64,000 bases of DNA. It comes from Dipteronia dyeriana. Its lineage: Eukaryota > Streptophyta > Magnoliopsida > Sapindales > Sapindaceae. A program made the position numbers and the translations under genes. The notes below the pieces were generated by a model. The model saw only the letters and a list, made by a program, of their open reading frames with translations, ran no database searches and was not told the DNA's origin. Positions 45,628-57,699 of the stretch are shown one piece after another. How positions within the stretch are numbered: the first letter of the stretch is position 1; each line of letters opens with the position of its first letter. Location of the stretch: contig CM065300.1 in assembly GCA_032871835.1 (NCBI GenBank), positions 10,001-74,000 on the forward strand, given 5' to 3'.

Positions 45628-46290
45628 TAACAATCTTAATCATAATCCTAACAATCTTAAACCTAATACAAATAATCACAATATCCTAATCGCAAGGCAA
45701 ACAATCATATTATTCTAATCCTAATCCTAATATTAATCCTAATCCTAATGCTAATGCTCATCCTACTAATCCTAATCCTAATCCTAATCCTAATCCTAAT
45801 GCTAATGCTCATCCTACTCATCCTGCTCTTGCTCCTGCTCATGATATAGCTCTGAATCTTGCTCCTACAAATCCTACAAATCAAAATCCTACTCCTACTC
45901 CTACCACTAGAACTGTCATGTGTCGAGCATTGCAAAGCTGAGAAATGCTATAATAACTATACCACTAGAATGTATACCAAAAGCTTGGCTCAACAATAAA
46001 CATATGTTTTACTACACAATAAACATATAAAATGTTTGGTTCTACGGTCATAGATTTCCTACCTCAAACAGAAGTATTTAACTTACCAAGTCCATGTGGA
46101 TAAAGTGTTCAATTCATGTACTCTTACTCTTGCTCATGAATTTGACAATACTAGACATGTTAGAAAAAGTAAACAGAAAAGAGTAATAAGAAAGTGAAAA
46201 TGACAAAAACACATCCCTAGCTCTAAAGAGTGCTAATCCAACTCTTGTTAATACAGCTAATCCTAATCCTATTATTGTTCATGTTAACCA
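45628..46290 (-). repeat. CCTAATCC repeats and inverted M module
   Basis: 45,720-45,900 is (CCTAAT)n with GCTCATCCTACT variants. 45,905-46,160 is an inverted M module (CATTGCAAAGCTGAGAAATG, TTTAACTTACCAAGTCCATG). 46,200-46,290 mirrors the ATTAGCATGAGCAATAACAG end module. Confidence 0.78.
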
Positions 46291-47400
46291 TGCGCGCACA
46301 CACACAGAGTAACTAACAATAAGCAAGCAAGCAGACAAGATACAAACACAATAAGCAAGCAAGAAAGACACACGAAAGCAAACAAACAAGATATACACAC
46401 AAACACAATAAGCAAACAAGCAAAATATACACACGCACACACAATAAGCAAGGAAGATACACACATAATAAGTAAGCAAGCAAGATACACAAAATAAGCA
46501 AGCAAGCAAAAAAATAAAACACACAAACACAATAAATAACAAGCACCCACACACAAGTAAGCAAGCAAGATACACACACAAACAAAGCGTAGGCAAGCAA
46601 GCAAAAAATTAAACACACACATACACAAACAATAAGCAAGCAAGATACACAAACAGTAGGGAAGCAAGCAAGCAAGATACACACACAATACGTAAACAAG
46701 CAAGCAACACACACAGTAAACAACAAATGCACACATACAAGCAAGCAAAATACATACACAATAAATAACAAGCACACACTTAAGTAATCAAGCAAAATAT
46801 ATACATTATAAATAACAAGCGCACACACAAAAGCAAACAAGCTAAATAAACACAAACAAAACAAGTAAACTAGCAAGCCATACCACACAATAAATAACAA
46901 GCGCACACAAACACACACAAGAAAGCAACCCAGCAAAATATACACAATAAATAACAAACGCACACACACATAATCAAGCAAGAAATATACACAAAAAATA
47001 AAGCAAGGAAGGAAGCAAACAAGCAAAATATACACAATAAATAAAATAAAATAAAATACACACAAGCTAACTAGAAAGTAGCAAAGCACACACAATAAAT
47101 AAGCAAGCAAACAAAACGGACACAATAAACAAAAATAAAATACTGACAAAATAAACGAGCTTGCTTGCTTGCTACAAGCAAACAAAATACACACGAAAAA
47201 TAAAATTAAAATAAACACACCCACAAAACAAGTCTACAAACAAGTAAAATACACACAATAAATAAGAAAGCAAACAAACAAAACACAAAAACACAAACAA
47301 ACACTAAATAAAAATAAAATACACACAGAATAAGCAATCAGGCAAGCAAGGAACACACACATTAAATAAAATTAAAATACACACAAAATAAACAAGTAAG
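46290..47400 (-). repeat. CAAGCAAGC/ACACAATAAATAA array
   Basis: Mirror of 15,720-16,895. A 303-codon minus-strand frame (47,224-46,313), very rich in Cys, Leu and Val, is a by-product of the repeat. Confidence 0.9.
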
Positions 47401-47947
47401 CAAGCAATCTAATCCTCATGCTCCTACTCCTACAAATCCTACTTCAACCCTTACTCCTCAAAAATGCTACTGTCAAGTGTCAACCATTGCAAAGCTGAGA
47501 AATATAATAACTATACTACTAGAATATGTACCAAAAGCTTAACTCGACAATAAACGTACTCTTGACTCCATAATAAACATTTAAATTGTTTGGTTCTACG
47601 GTCAGAGATTTTCTATCCCGAATAGTAGAATTTAACTTACCAAGTCCATGTGGATAAAATGCTCAATTTAAGTACTCCTGCACCTGAAATTGATAGTACT
47701 AGAAATATTAGAAAAAGTAAACGAAAAAAGTAGTAAGAAGTGAATAGAACAAAAACACTTCCCCAACTCTAGCTCCAACTCCCTCTCCCACTCCCACTCC
47801 CACTCCCGTTCTTGTTAAACATAATCCAAATCCTGATGCAAACAATCCCGATAGATATCCCAATCCCAAACAACCCTAATCCTAATCCTAATCCTAGTGC
47901 AAACAATCCCAATCTCAATCCTAATGCCAACGGTAATGCCATTCCTA
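47400..47947 (-). repeat. Inverted M module and CCTAATCC repeats
   Basis: 47,460-47,710 is an inverted M module. 47,760-47,945 mirrors 15,205-15,330, including CCCAATCCCAAACAACCCTA. This stretch leads to the MITE below. Confidence 0.75.
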
Positions 47948-48687
47948 GGCCCATTTTGACATTGTTGTTGTGTTGTGGGGAGAAGTGCTTTTGAAATTGT
48001 TGTGGGGGGAATTGCTTTTGGAATTGTTGTGTGAAGAATCAGTTGAGTGTTTGGTAAAATGATTTTCAAAAGTGTTGTGAGAACTAAAAGAAATTTCAAT
48101 GTGTTGGATAAATTGAAATAAAAAGTGAAGTGTTGTGAGTGTGTAAAATTACTAAAATGACATAGACAGCTAAATGGTACTAATGTGATATACTTTACAT
48201 TTTTCTTGTTTATTTGTGTTTAGTGTTAAGTGTTATATAATTATGGTAATTTATTGAATTAATTAGCCCTATTTTTTTATTCTACCTTATTTAATTAATT
48301 AGCCTCATTTCTTTATTTTATTCTACTTTATTTTTTTTATTTTATTTTTATTCTACTTTATTGAATTAATTATCCCGTTTTTTTATACAGTTATGGCAAC
48401 ATTTTTTTGTACAGAAATATAAGTCCAATTTTATTTTGTTAAATTTCGTTGAAGACAAGGACAAAGTTGGAAAGTTAGTAAAATTTCATTCAATATCACG
48501 GTAGCGCGTTTTCTAAAAACAAAAGCCAAAATCCAAAAGTATGTATTTGTAGCTTCTCAAAAACTCAGTTGGGAGAAGCTAAAAGTGACTAAAAGCACTT
48601 TCTCACGATTTTACCAAACACCATGTATTAGGTCTAGAATCACTTTTGACCCCAAAAGCAACTGGGAAAGCAATGTCAAACTAAGCC
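47948..48687. mobile_element. MITE private to the right arm (740 bp)
   Basis: Ends GGCCCATTTTGACATTG and CAATGTCAAACTAAGCC form imperfect inverted termini. CTA at 47,945-47,947 and 48,688-48,690 is a 3-bp target duplication, which fits PIF/Harbinger-like elements. The subterminal zones repeat GGGGGGAATTGCTTTTGGAA-type sequence. No transposase. The left arm has the unoccupied site at 15,210-15,225, so the insertion followed the arm duplication. Confidence 0.82.
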
Positions 48688-49680
48688 CTAATCCCTTTCT
48701 TGCTACCGCTCCAGCTCTCCAACTAAAAAAACAATTTAGTAAATTATAAAAAATAAAGTAAAAGAAAGTTACCTCAACGCTTCCGCTACCGCTCTCAGGC
48801 TTAAAAAATATTTTATTAAAAAAATTAAAAACATAAAATAAAAGAAAGTAAAGTAAAAGAAAGTTACCTCAACGTTTTCGCTACCGTGTCTACTCCCGCT
48901 CCCGAGGTTAAAAAACATTTTTAAAGAAAAAGTAAGTGAATGAAATTAAAGTAAAATAAAGTTACCAAAGCGCTCTCACTCCCGCTCTCAATCTTAAAAA
49001 ATAATTTTGAAAAAGTAAAATAAAATAAAGTAAATGGAAAGAAAGTTACCTTTGCGCTTTCGTCCCCGTTCCTGCTCCTGCTCCTACTCTCACCTCCTAG
49101 CTTAAAAAACAATTTTGGAAAAGTACTCTCAATCTTAAAAAATAATTTTGAAAAAGTAAAATAAAATAAAATAAAATAAATGGAAAGAAAGTTATCTCTG
49201 CGCTTTCGTTCCCGCTCCTACTCCCACCTCCAAGCTTAAAAAACAGTTTTGGAAAAGTAAAAAAAAATTACCTCAGCGCTCCCGTACCAACTTACTCTCA
49301 TGGAAAATAAATTCAAAAGAGATAAAATAAATGAGACCAAAGTAGAAAAAAATAAAAAAAGTTACCTCAACGCTCCCGCACCTTACCCCAGCATAAAAAC
49401 AATTTAAAATATTGAAAATTAAAACAGCACTTCCGCACCTTATCCTGCTCCAGCTCTAACCTTCCCAGCTTAATTTTTTTTTTTAAATAAAATAAAAAAG
49501 TAAAAGTTACCTCAATACTTCCACTCCCACTCCCAAACTTAAAAAACAATTTAAAAACGTAAAACAAAATAAAGTAAAATAAAAGAAAATTACAAAAACA
49601 ATTGACAGCACTCCCGCTCCCAACCTTATTAAAAAAGTAAAATAAATGAAAGTAAAATGAATGAAAGTTACCCCCAGCAA
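48688..49680 (-). repeat. Inverted GGGAGCGGG-type units
   Basis: Mirror of 14,325-15,210. One unit near 49,085-49,230 (CTCCTAGCTTAAAAAACAAT with GAAAGAAAGTTA) is doubled compared with the left. Confidence 0.83.
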
Positions 49681-51290
49681 ATATTACGCTCTAATATTAT
49701 ATTTCTACTTTTAATATTATACATCTACTTCTAATATTTCTAATACTTTACATCCACTTCTAATATTATAATTTTACTTTTAATATTATACTTCTACTTC
49801 TACTTCTAATATTATACTTATACTTTTAATATTTTACATCTACTTCTAATATTATAATTTTTCTTTTAATATTATACTTCTACTTCTACTTCTACTTCTA
49901 ATATTATACATTTACTTATAATATAATATTATACATCTACCTCTAATAGTATACTTCTACTTCAAATATTATACATATACGGCTAATATTATACTTCCAC
50001 TTCTAGCATTATACTTTTAATATTATACTTCTACTTTATACATCTACCTTTGATATTATACTTCAACTTCTAATATTATAAATCTACTTTTAATATAATA
50101 TTATACATCTACCTCGAATATTATACTTATAATATTATACATCTATTATACATATACTTTTAATATTATACTTCTACTACTATTATAATATTATACATCT
50201 ACTTCTAGTATTATACTTTTAATATTATACATTTGCTTCTAATATTATAAATCTAATATTATACTTCTACTTCTACTTCTATACATATACTTCTAATATA
50301 ATATTATACATCTACTTTATACATCTACCTCTAATATTATACTTCAACTTCTATTATTATACATCTACTTTTAATATAATATTATACATCTATCTTGAAT
50401 ATTATATATCTACATTTAATTTCTAATATTATATTTCCACTTCTAATATAATATTATACATCTGCTTATAATATAATATTATATTTCTAATATAATATTA
50501 TATATCTACCTCTAATATTATAAATCTAATACTATACTTCTACTTATAGTACTATACATCTACTTCTGATATAATATTATATATCTACCTTTAATATAAT
50601 ATTATACATTTAATATTATACTTTTACCTCTAATATTATACCTGTACTTCAAATATTATACATCTATTTCAAATATTATACTTTAAGTCTAATATTATAC
50701 TTCTAATATTCTACTTCTAATATTATATTTCTACTTTTACTTATACTTCTAATATTATACAAATACTTCTAATATTATCTTGCTCCAGCTCTCTCTCCTG
50801 CTCCAGCCCCAGCTCCAGCCCCAGCTCCAGCCCCAACTTCCTAGTTTAAAAGACAATTTTTAAATTTTTAAATTTTAAATAAAAGTTACCTCAATGCTTC
50901 AGCTACCACTCCCACTCTCACTTCCAAGCATAAAAAACAATTTAAAAACGTAAAATATAAGAAAGTAATTAAAAGAAAGTTACAGCACTTTACAGCAGTG
51001 CTATTGCTCCCGCTCCCAACCTTAAAAAACAATTTTAAAAAATTTAAATAAAGAACAATAAAATGAAATAAAGTTACCTCCTAATATTATACATCTACTT
51101 TTAATATAATATTATATATCAACTTTATATATCTACTTCTAATATTATACTTCCAATTCTAATATAATATTATACATCTACTTCTAATATTATACTTTAA
51201 TATTATACTTCTATTTCTAATATTATACTTGTACTTCTACTTCTACTTCTAATATAATACTATACTTCTACTTTATACATCTAATATAAT
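49680..51290 (-). repeat. TAATATTATACTTCTACTTC minisatellite
   Basis: Mirror of the ATATTAGAAG-type blocks. 50,780-51,085 is an interruption with GCTCCAGCCCCAGCTCCAGC and the unoccupied hAT site (ACTTCCAAGCAT at about 50,928). AT-rich and non-coding. Confidence 0.88.
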
Positions 51291-51884
51291 GTAATACATC
51301 TACATCTACATCTACAATGTCTACATCTTCATCTACAACATCTATATCTTACCTACACATTTACATCTACATCTACATCATCATCATCTTCTACATTATC
51401 TACATCTACATCATCATTTTCATCATCCACATCATCCACATCATCCTATACATTTACATCTACAACATCTACATCTACATCTACATCTACATCTACATCA
51501 TCATCTTCTACATCATCTACATCTAAATCATCATCTTCATAATCCACATCATCCACATCTACATATAAATCTACCACATCTACATCTTCATACATATACA
51601 TATACATCTACATCTACATCTACATCTTCATCTACGTCTACATCTACCTATATACATTTACATCTAAAACATCTATATCTACATCATCATCATCTTTTAC
51701 ATCATCTACATCATCATCTACATCTACATCATCTACATCTACATCTAAATCTACATCATCTACATAATTTACATCTAAATCATCTACTACATCTACATCA
51801 TCCATATCTTATACATCATCTACATCTTTTACATCATCTATATCAACACCTACATCATCTACATCTACATCTTTCCATTTTTCG
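51290..51884 (-). repeat. ACATCT hexanucleotide array
   Basis: Mirror of the GATGTA arrays at 4,784-5,870. It ends at TTTCCATTTTTCGATCGAGG, the single right-arm copy of the border module. Confidence 0.9.
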
Positions 51885-53675
51885 ATCGAGGCTATCACCT
51901 CGCCTCACCTTTCGAGTTTTAAAACAATGATCACTGTCATGGGTTCTAATTTTAATTCTTTAAAATTCTCAGAATTTTGAGTCAATTCAAGGCACGCATA
52001 TCCAGAACATATAATGACATACATGTATACATACATTCCACAATAAACAAATGTAACAAGTGTGTGGGTGTTATGCAATTAATGAATTGTGAAGTATTCA
52101 AGCATAAAAATCAATTCCTAAACATGGCATATTCTATCAGAATACAATCCCAAGCATACTCTGATACTAATGAAAGTAAATTCAATGAATAAAGGACAGG
52201 AATTTCGGATTACCGTTCACCACCAAAATCCAAATTTCTACCGTGGAAGCAGGATCGAGCACAGACTATATCTTCGGTCGGAGGGCGATCACGAATATGG
52301 AAAGTCCCCTCTGATCACAATGCAAATACCCACACTACCAACTTCTTGACTGCAAAAGAGTAGCTACACAAATACAAGTAAATAAGCAACACATTCATGA
52401 ATATGATGAATTGATGATACCAGTAAAAATAAAATAGAAGATTCCATTATGCAAATAAGCAGATAATGTGTAAAAAATGAATAGATATATTTCCTTCAAA
52501 AGCATAATTGATCAACGGAATTGTGCATTCACCAAAATATTGCGAATTAATGTTGATTAATCAAGGCAAAATAAAAATAAAATACTTAAAAATTACCTCA
52601 AAACCCTTAGAGCAACCTTTCTTACCGTTAGAAATCGAAAAGATTGCACATCGATACTCTAAACCTCTTGAATATGGAATACTTTACATGAATCTCCAAC
52701 TTCTTGACTGCGAAAGAGAGGAGCAACAGACAAATACAAGTAAATTTGGAACAGATTCATGAATCTGATGACACCAACAATAATAAAATAGAACTCACGC
52801 ACCTGATCGTGGATCTTGCTTCTTGTTTTTGGAACTTGAATCCACAACAGCCGCCAAAGACATCCACAGCAGCCTAGAACATGAAGAAAATATGTGAAAA
52901 GAAAACGCGGATCCACACCCACACCCAAAACACATTTAGACCAAACCTTCTCACACTTGCACAAACCCACATCACCACCCTAGCCACCATACACAAACCC
53001 AAGTACACTTTAGAACACTTTTTATGATTTCCCCTTTTGTGGTCAAGGAGGGATGGTTCAGAATATGAGGTTCAATGGAAGATGAAAACAAGTCATTAAT
53101 ACAACATTTTTAAGTTTTCCACTTAACTTGTTCATTCATTTCTTCACAATAACAAAAATGAGTAAACCTCAAATGAAATTAAATCTATAATTCCATAAAA
53201 GAAAGTAACCTAAGCATTCAACAAACACCCGGACAAACAATTTACTAATTAGGCTCCTAAGCAAACAGAAGCGGCCACCATACAATAACCATTTTAGTTT
53301 ATAAGATCACAAATAAGGGTTTAAACCTATTTTCATCCTCTTCTATATATATATTACATATCTCTCGTGTATAAAAGAGTTTAATAATTGCTAAATAGAA
53401 TGTTATAAGTCCATAATCAATGTCGAAAACTACATCTTCCAGTATAGAATGCAATAATTAATGAAATTCTAGTCAAAAAAGTTATATCAATGTCACCCTT
53501 AGAATCAGCAATTTCGAAAACTACATCTTCTAATAGAGAACCAGCAGTGCAACATTCAGTACCCGATATTATTCAACTTTTACGAAAATGGCATAATAGA
53601 AGTGATGAGGTCGAATTTACAATTGCTGAAGTTCTACTAGTAGGAAGATAATAGTAATGCAATGTGAAAGGTATT
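51885..53675 (-). repeat. Low-copy outer segment of the right arm
   Basis: Inverted counterpart of 2,985-4,783. It is collinear across its length with scattered substitutions and a few indels. Minus-strand frame 52,970-52,659 and plus-strand frame 52,508-52,762 mirror the frames at 3,655-4,002 and 3,938-4,153, but these are shadows of one non-coding or degenerate stretch. The only part with exon-like borders is 52,803-52,873. Confidence 0.65.
52803..52873 (-). other. Exon-like segment conserved in both arms (right copy)
   Basis: This is the inverted counterpart of 3,788-3,858. The ATG is at 52,863 on the minus strand and the frame reads MSLAAVVDSSSKNKKQDPRS up to a GATCAG|GTGCGT donor-like site. 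The splice-like borders are kept in both copies. Product unknown. Confidence 0.35.
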
Positions 53676-54290
53676 TTGTCGAGTTACCGATCATCGTCGC
53701 CCATCGTCGTCGATGTCGAAAACCAGGTTTGAGAAGATATTGCTGATCGTTGTCGCCTGTCATCATCATCGTCGTAGCCTCTAGCTATCGCTGTCGCCAT
53801 CATCACCTGTCACCGATCGTTGCTGGCCTTGACTTCTATAGTTCTTCATCGGTAACACCAACCTTCAGTTCTTCAGTTCTTCAGTTCTTCATCATCGACA
53901 CCAGTGTTGTGAGGTGTGTGGTGTACAGTGTACTGGTCGAAGACTAATTTAAGTTTTGATGAAAGATAAAAGTTGTGTGGTGTATGTAGGTTTTGAAAGT
54001 TGTGGTATTAATGGGTCACACATGTTATTACTTGTTACTTTATTAGTGTTATTGTTAGTGTGTAATACACTAATACAATCATATCTTACATTTTTTTAGC
54101 TTTCTAATTATGTTTAGGTTATACTTTACAATTTATATATAACTATTCAAGTGGTGGTGTGTAATGTACTAATGTGTTACAACTTTTCAATAGTTAAAAA
54201 TATATGAAATAAAATGACATTTACTTAATTACCATATAATAGAAACAATAATATAAAAAAATATATTTCCGATTGACCACCGGCTTCCCG
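53676..54290. other. Flank outside the right arm
   Basis: 53,690-53,850 repeats ATCGTCGCC/ATCGTTGCTGG-type sequence. 53,860-53,890 is a short (CTTCAGTT)n run. 53,940-54,270 is AT-rich. No gene was recognised. The first bases mark the outer breakpoint of the inverted duplication. Confidence 0.5.
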
Positions 54291-54298
54291 TCGACCGG

Positions 54299-56184
54299 CT
54301 AACAACCGACTTCCGACCATTTGTCTAGTCCCCGACTAGTCCCCCTAGGTGCTAGGCGGTGGTCACAATGAAGCTCGCTCAGTTCAGCCTCCATTTCCTT
54401 CTGAATAGAAGTCATCTCTTCTACAAGAGACCAAGCTTGCACGAGAAGTCCCATGACCCTTTCAGTTTCAGCTTCAGCTTCAGCGTAGGTAGCCCGATCA
54501 AGGAGAAGGGATACTTGTTGACCCATTGCAACATTAACCTTGAAAGCCTGCAAAGTATGAAACAAATGTTAGAAAGCAATCAAATCTCGCGATCACAGAA
54601 AATAAAGGCGATGACTACCTCGACCAGGAGGGCAGACCCTTTGGTGAGCATGATGTCCACATGTATTGAAGTCATCCCGAAAAGCCTGCCACCCGGGCAA
54701 GACGCAACGAATTGCTTTAGAACCACAACCAAGCCAATAGAGCCCGATTGATAGTGGGGGTGAGAAGGGGGAGTCTCAGAAATACCAGCTTCGGGACCCC
54801 CTATAGCCTGAATTGATTGGGGCACTGATTGGTCGGTCGAAGAAGTGGGTAATGTGACTGAAGAAGCTCTAACTGTAGTGGGAACTGCTGATGAAGGGGT
54901 AGAGGTGGTCGTATTAACAACCTCGGAGGTAGGACCTCCTTTGCTTAGTACCCTGGAAGCCCGCGACTTAAGAATAGCCATCTTGAACCTAGCTTGAGTA
55001 GGAGATGGAGCTGAAACATGTGAATCAACAGCTGGAATGGTAGGCCCCATTTTCTCCGAGACAATCGAGAAGACCCCCCAAGACAATCTAGCAGGAGGGG
55101 GAGGGTCCGAGCTTGATGAGCTTCACGGGAAGCTGGAGCAATAACAAAAACTGTTATAAAAGAAAAAAGAAAAAAAGAAGAGATGTAAGAAGCAAGCCAG
55201 CTAACCGAACAAAGCATAATGACTTGAGATCACTTACGAGGGGTAGCATCGGAGATCCGCAAATATGGATTCACCCTGCGGGAATCGAAGGGATCGGCGG
55301 TGAGATACTTCAAATTCATCTAGTTCCTGGTAAGGATTGCTCTCAACACCGTTTCAGACTCAACAGGCAAGGAGTCCCAATCCCATTCTAGTTTGTCATT
55401 GAAAGCCGTAGGGACCTTGAACTCGTGCCAACCTATGAAGATCAAGCTCCCCCAGTCACCGCCGGCCAGTATTCATTCCTCTTTCCAGACTGGGTCTTTC
55501 CTTGAAGCTCCAGGAATAATGAAGTTAAGCTTGTTCTTGGCTTTAGTATAGAATTGACCTCGGGGGACCCTGGCCAAACTCCCGATTTGAAAGAGGAAAG
55601 CTAACTCCTCTGCTCCGGGCTCCCGGGCTATCTTGCTGAGCTCACATTGCTCTCTCTACAGCACAAGGAAGTAGATTAGGTGCCTCCGGAAGTCAGGCAT
55701 CAACTTGAGAGGAGCTAGTTGAAGTGCATTGAGGGCCCACCACAGTGTAGGGTGGAGAGGAAACCTGACCCCAATCTCGAGGCCGCCAAGTGAATTGGAA
55801 GAATTCCTTCAGGAGGGTTAAAGAAGTCGTAGTCTCTGTAAAGGATGGCAAGAGAAATGCTGTCAGGAATAACATACTTGGATCTTATAAGATTGAGGGA
55901 GTCGGGGTCGACAGTGGAGTTGGGGATGACCCTGAAGTCATATGGCTGAAGCTCCGTCGGAAGAGGACCGACTACAGTAACTTGATCCCTCCTAGCAACG
56001 TCATCCCTCCCTCATACGTTAGAATCCTTATCAACCGGGCTCAGAGGGTTGTCAGGTTGATTCGAGAAGCTGGAGCAGATTGAGACATTTCTACTAGAAC
56101 GACGGTGCTGACGGATCTGGGAACCAAGTTAGAGCCACCAGTTACCTCGACCAGGGCTTTAATGCTATCAGAAGAGTTTGGCAT
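54299..56184 (-). pseudogene. Retroelement gene with 'putative gypsy type transposon' domain (broken)
   Basis: Starts MPNSSDSIKALVEVTGG at 56,184. After a stop (about 56,040) and a frame change it reads YDFRVIPNSTVDPDSLNLI, IRSKYVIPDSISLAILY and NPPEGILPIHLAASRLG. Then come LKLMPDFRRHLIYFLVL, EELAFLFQIGSLARVPRGQF and SLIFIGWHEFKVPTAFND. This series (PD..., HPFF-like loop, FLVL, final W...P) is the layout of the plant Pfam family 'putative gypsy type transposon', N-terminal proteins of some Ty3/gypsy-like elements with unknown exact role. A Ser/Thr/Pro-rich linker (55,086-54,580) and an acidic coiled coil (TYAEAEAETERVMGLL, EEMTSIQKEMEAELSELH) follow. Several stops and shifts are present. No reverse transcriptase is attached. 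Confidence 0.6.
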
Positions 56185-56304
56185 TGCTGAATGAGGAGAG
56201 TTAGAAGGTAGACGAAAGACAATAATGAGGTTAGAAAAGATATTGAGAGAGAAGAAGTTTGAAAATTTGAAATTGGAAGGATGCGTGAGAGAGAGGCAAT
56301 GAAT

Positions 56305-56320
56305 TTGAGTTTAAATAGAT
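56305..56320 (-). promoter_or_regulatory. TATA-like promoter upstream of the gypsy-type gene
   Basis: CTATTTAAA on the minus strand (about 56,311-56,319) lies roughly 130 bp before the ATG at 56,184. The interval is rich in CTCTCTC and CTTCTT, as in plant leaders. This supports the chosen start. Confidence 0.45.
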
Positions 56321-56329
56321 ATTAGGGTT

Positions 56330-57690
56330 GTAATGAAGTCGGCGACAACCTCAGAAAGATCACCTCGAACAATGAAAGGAGGCCGTAACACAACCGGGTT
56401 TTCCTCGATGAGCATACCAATCCAAGTTTGACACGTCACCTGAGCAGTTAATAATAAAATTCTATTCGAAGATTCCTAGTAAATGCTTTGTAACGGAAAA
56501 TTTCCCAAATAAATTGGGAATCTGACTCTAACCACCCCAACTCTACCTCCAGCGTTCAAGTCAGAGAGGACTTCTGTTAATAGTAAAATGTGGCTAGGGG
56601 TCAAAGAGAAATTTTCCACTCTTCTAGCCTGAATCAAAACTGAAATTCGACATTCATGAGACCTCGGGCAGACCGTAAAGCTACCTCACCAGAGCAGGGA
56701 AGGTCCGTCGGGCTTCGGAGCTATCAGGGATGAAGCTTGGCACGACCAGGTCGAGCCTAAGCAAGAACATGGGAATCAGAGCTTCTTGAGACCACTGATT
56801 CAGGAACCTTAGCTCCTGAGATCGGGCTCCAAAACCACCCCGCGAAAGCAAGAAAAGATCGCTGAACTCAGGAAGCACTTGAAGCGAAGCTCGACGTGAA
56901 CAAAAGTAAGCTTCTTCCATTCGTGGGCATTTCCCGAAGTCAGATTTGATTCGTAGCCTAAGATAGAAGCCCACCAATCTCTCCAGAAGCCCACCGTTTC
57001 CGTTGGGCATGAAAGAAGAATCTCGCCCACGAGTTTATCCCAAGCTTCTCTGAATAGAGCCAAGGCATGGATCTACCTCGCTCTATAAGACAACGACTAG
57101 TTAATTCGGCGACCTCCATGAAGAAAGTGCCGTGAGTACACACATGATCGAATCTATGTAACAAACAACATTAATCCCACGTACGCGTAAGTCAAGAGTT
57201 TGATTCCAAAAAGGAAACAAACTTATAACCGTCAACGATATCATCGAATCCAGTAACAATTCAAATTCAAATGACGAATCCCACCCGATAAGGAGGGAAC
57301 AAATTCATGGGATCGTGGGAGGATATTTTTGAAAAAAAAGAGAGAATGATATGCGGAAAAAAAGAAGAAGAGAAAGACTACATATAGAAGATAAGAAAAG
57401 GAGGTGAGGAGGGCCTAAATTCTGTAATCAGAACACGGCCGCCGTTGTTTCCACTATTCAAAAAGTATAAAGCGACCACCCCAGATAGCGTATGAGAGAG
57501 AATTATGTATATCAAAGTAATCGATAATAAAAGCTCCTGTTTGTCATTATTATACAAATCTTCATTCCTATCTAAGCATGTTAGGTATCAAAGGTACCGA
57601 CCCCGACCACCACCTCCGTGGTAGTGGTCTCGAGGGTGTTAGTTGGAATTTCTTATCTTGAGTGAATTTTCCGTTAACAGTAAGTTGATG
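56330..57690 (-). other. Unassigned stretch with retroelement-like frames
   Basis: 56,681-57,164 contains overlapping minus-strand frames (for example FREAWDKLVGEILLSC and FLNQWSQEALIPMFLL) that may belong to one degenerate protein; I do not recognise it. 57,300-57,690 has AATAAAAGCTCC and a GGTAGTGGTCTCGAGGGTG end that could be a long terminal repeat. The border with copia element 2 is where homology to element 1 stops, at about 57,690 (after VPIVKG). Confidence 0.35.
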
Positions 57691-57699
57691 TCCTTTCAC

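Larger units (their letters stand above)
37045..53675 (-). repeat. Right arm of the giant imperfect inverted repeat
   Basis: This is the mirror of 2,985-24,134. The outer edge is at 53,675, where a readable match to AATACCTTTTACTCTGCATT (left 2,985) ends and unrelated DNA begins. The inner matched edge is the mirrored CTCATGCTAACCGCG at about 37,045. Compared with the left arm, the ACACAAACACAATA arrays are expanded (38,540-39,330, 41,035-42,015, 42,870-43,385), one copy of the array/CTTGC block is absent, and a private MITE sits at 47,948. Units around 37,540-37,720 and 39,440-39,640 resemble each other, so part of the inner arm is also duplicated. Confidence 0.85.
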
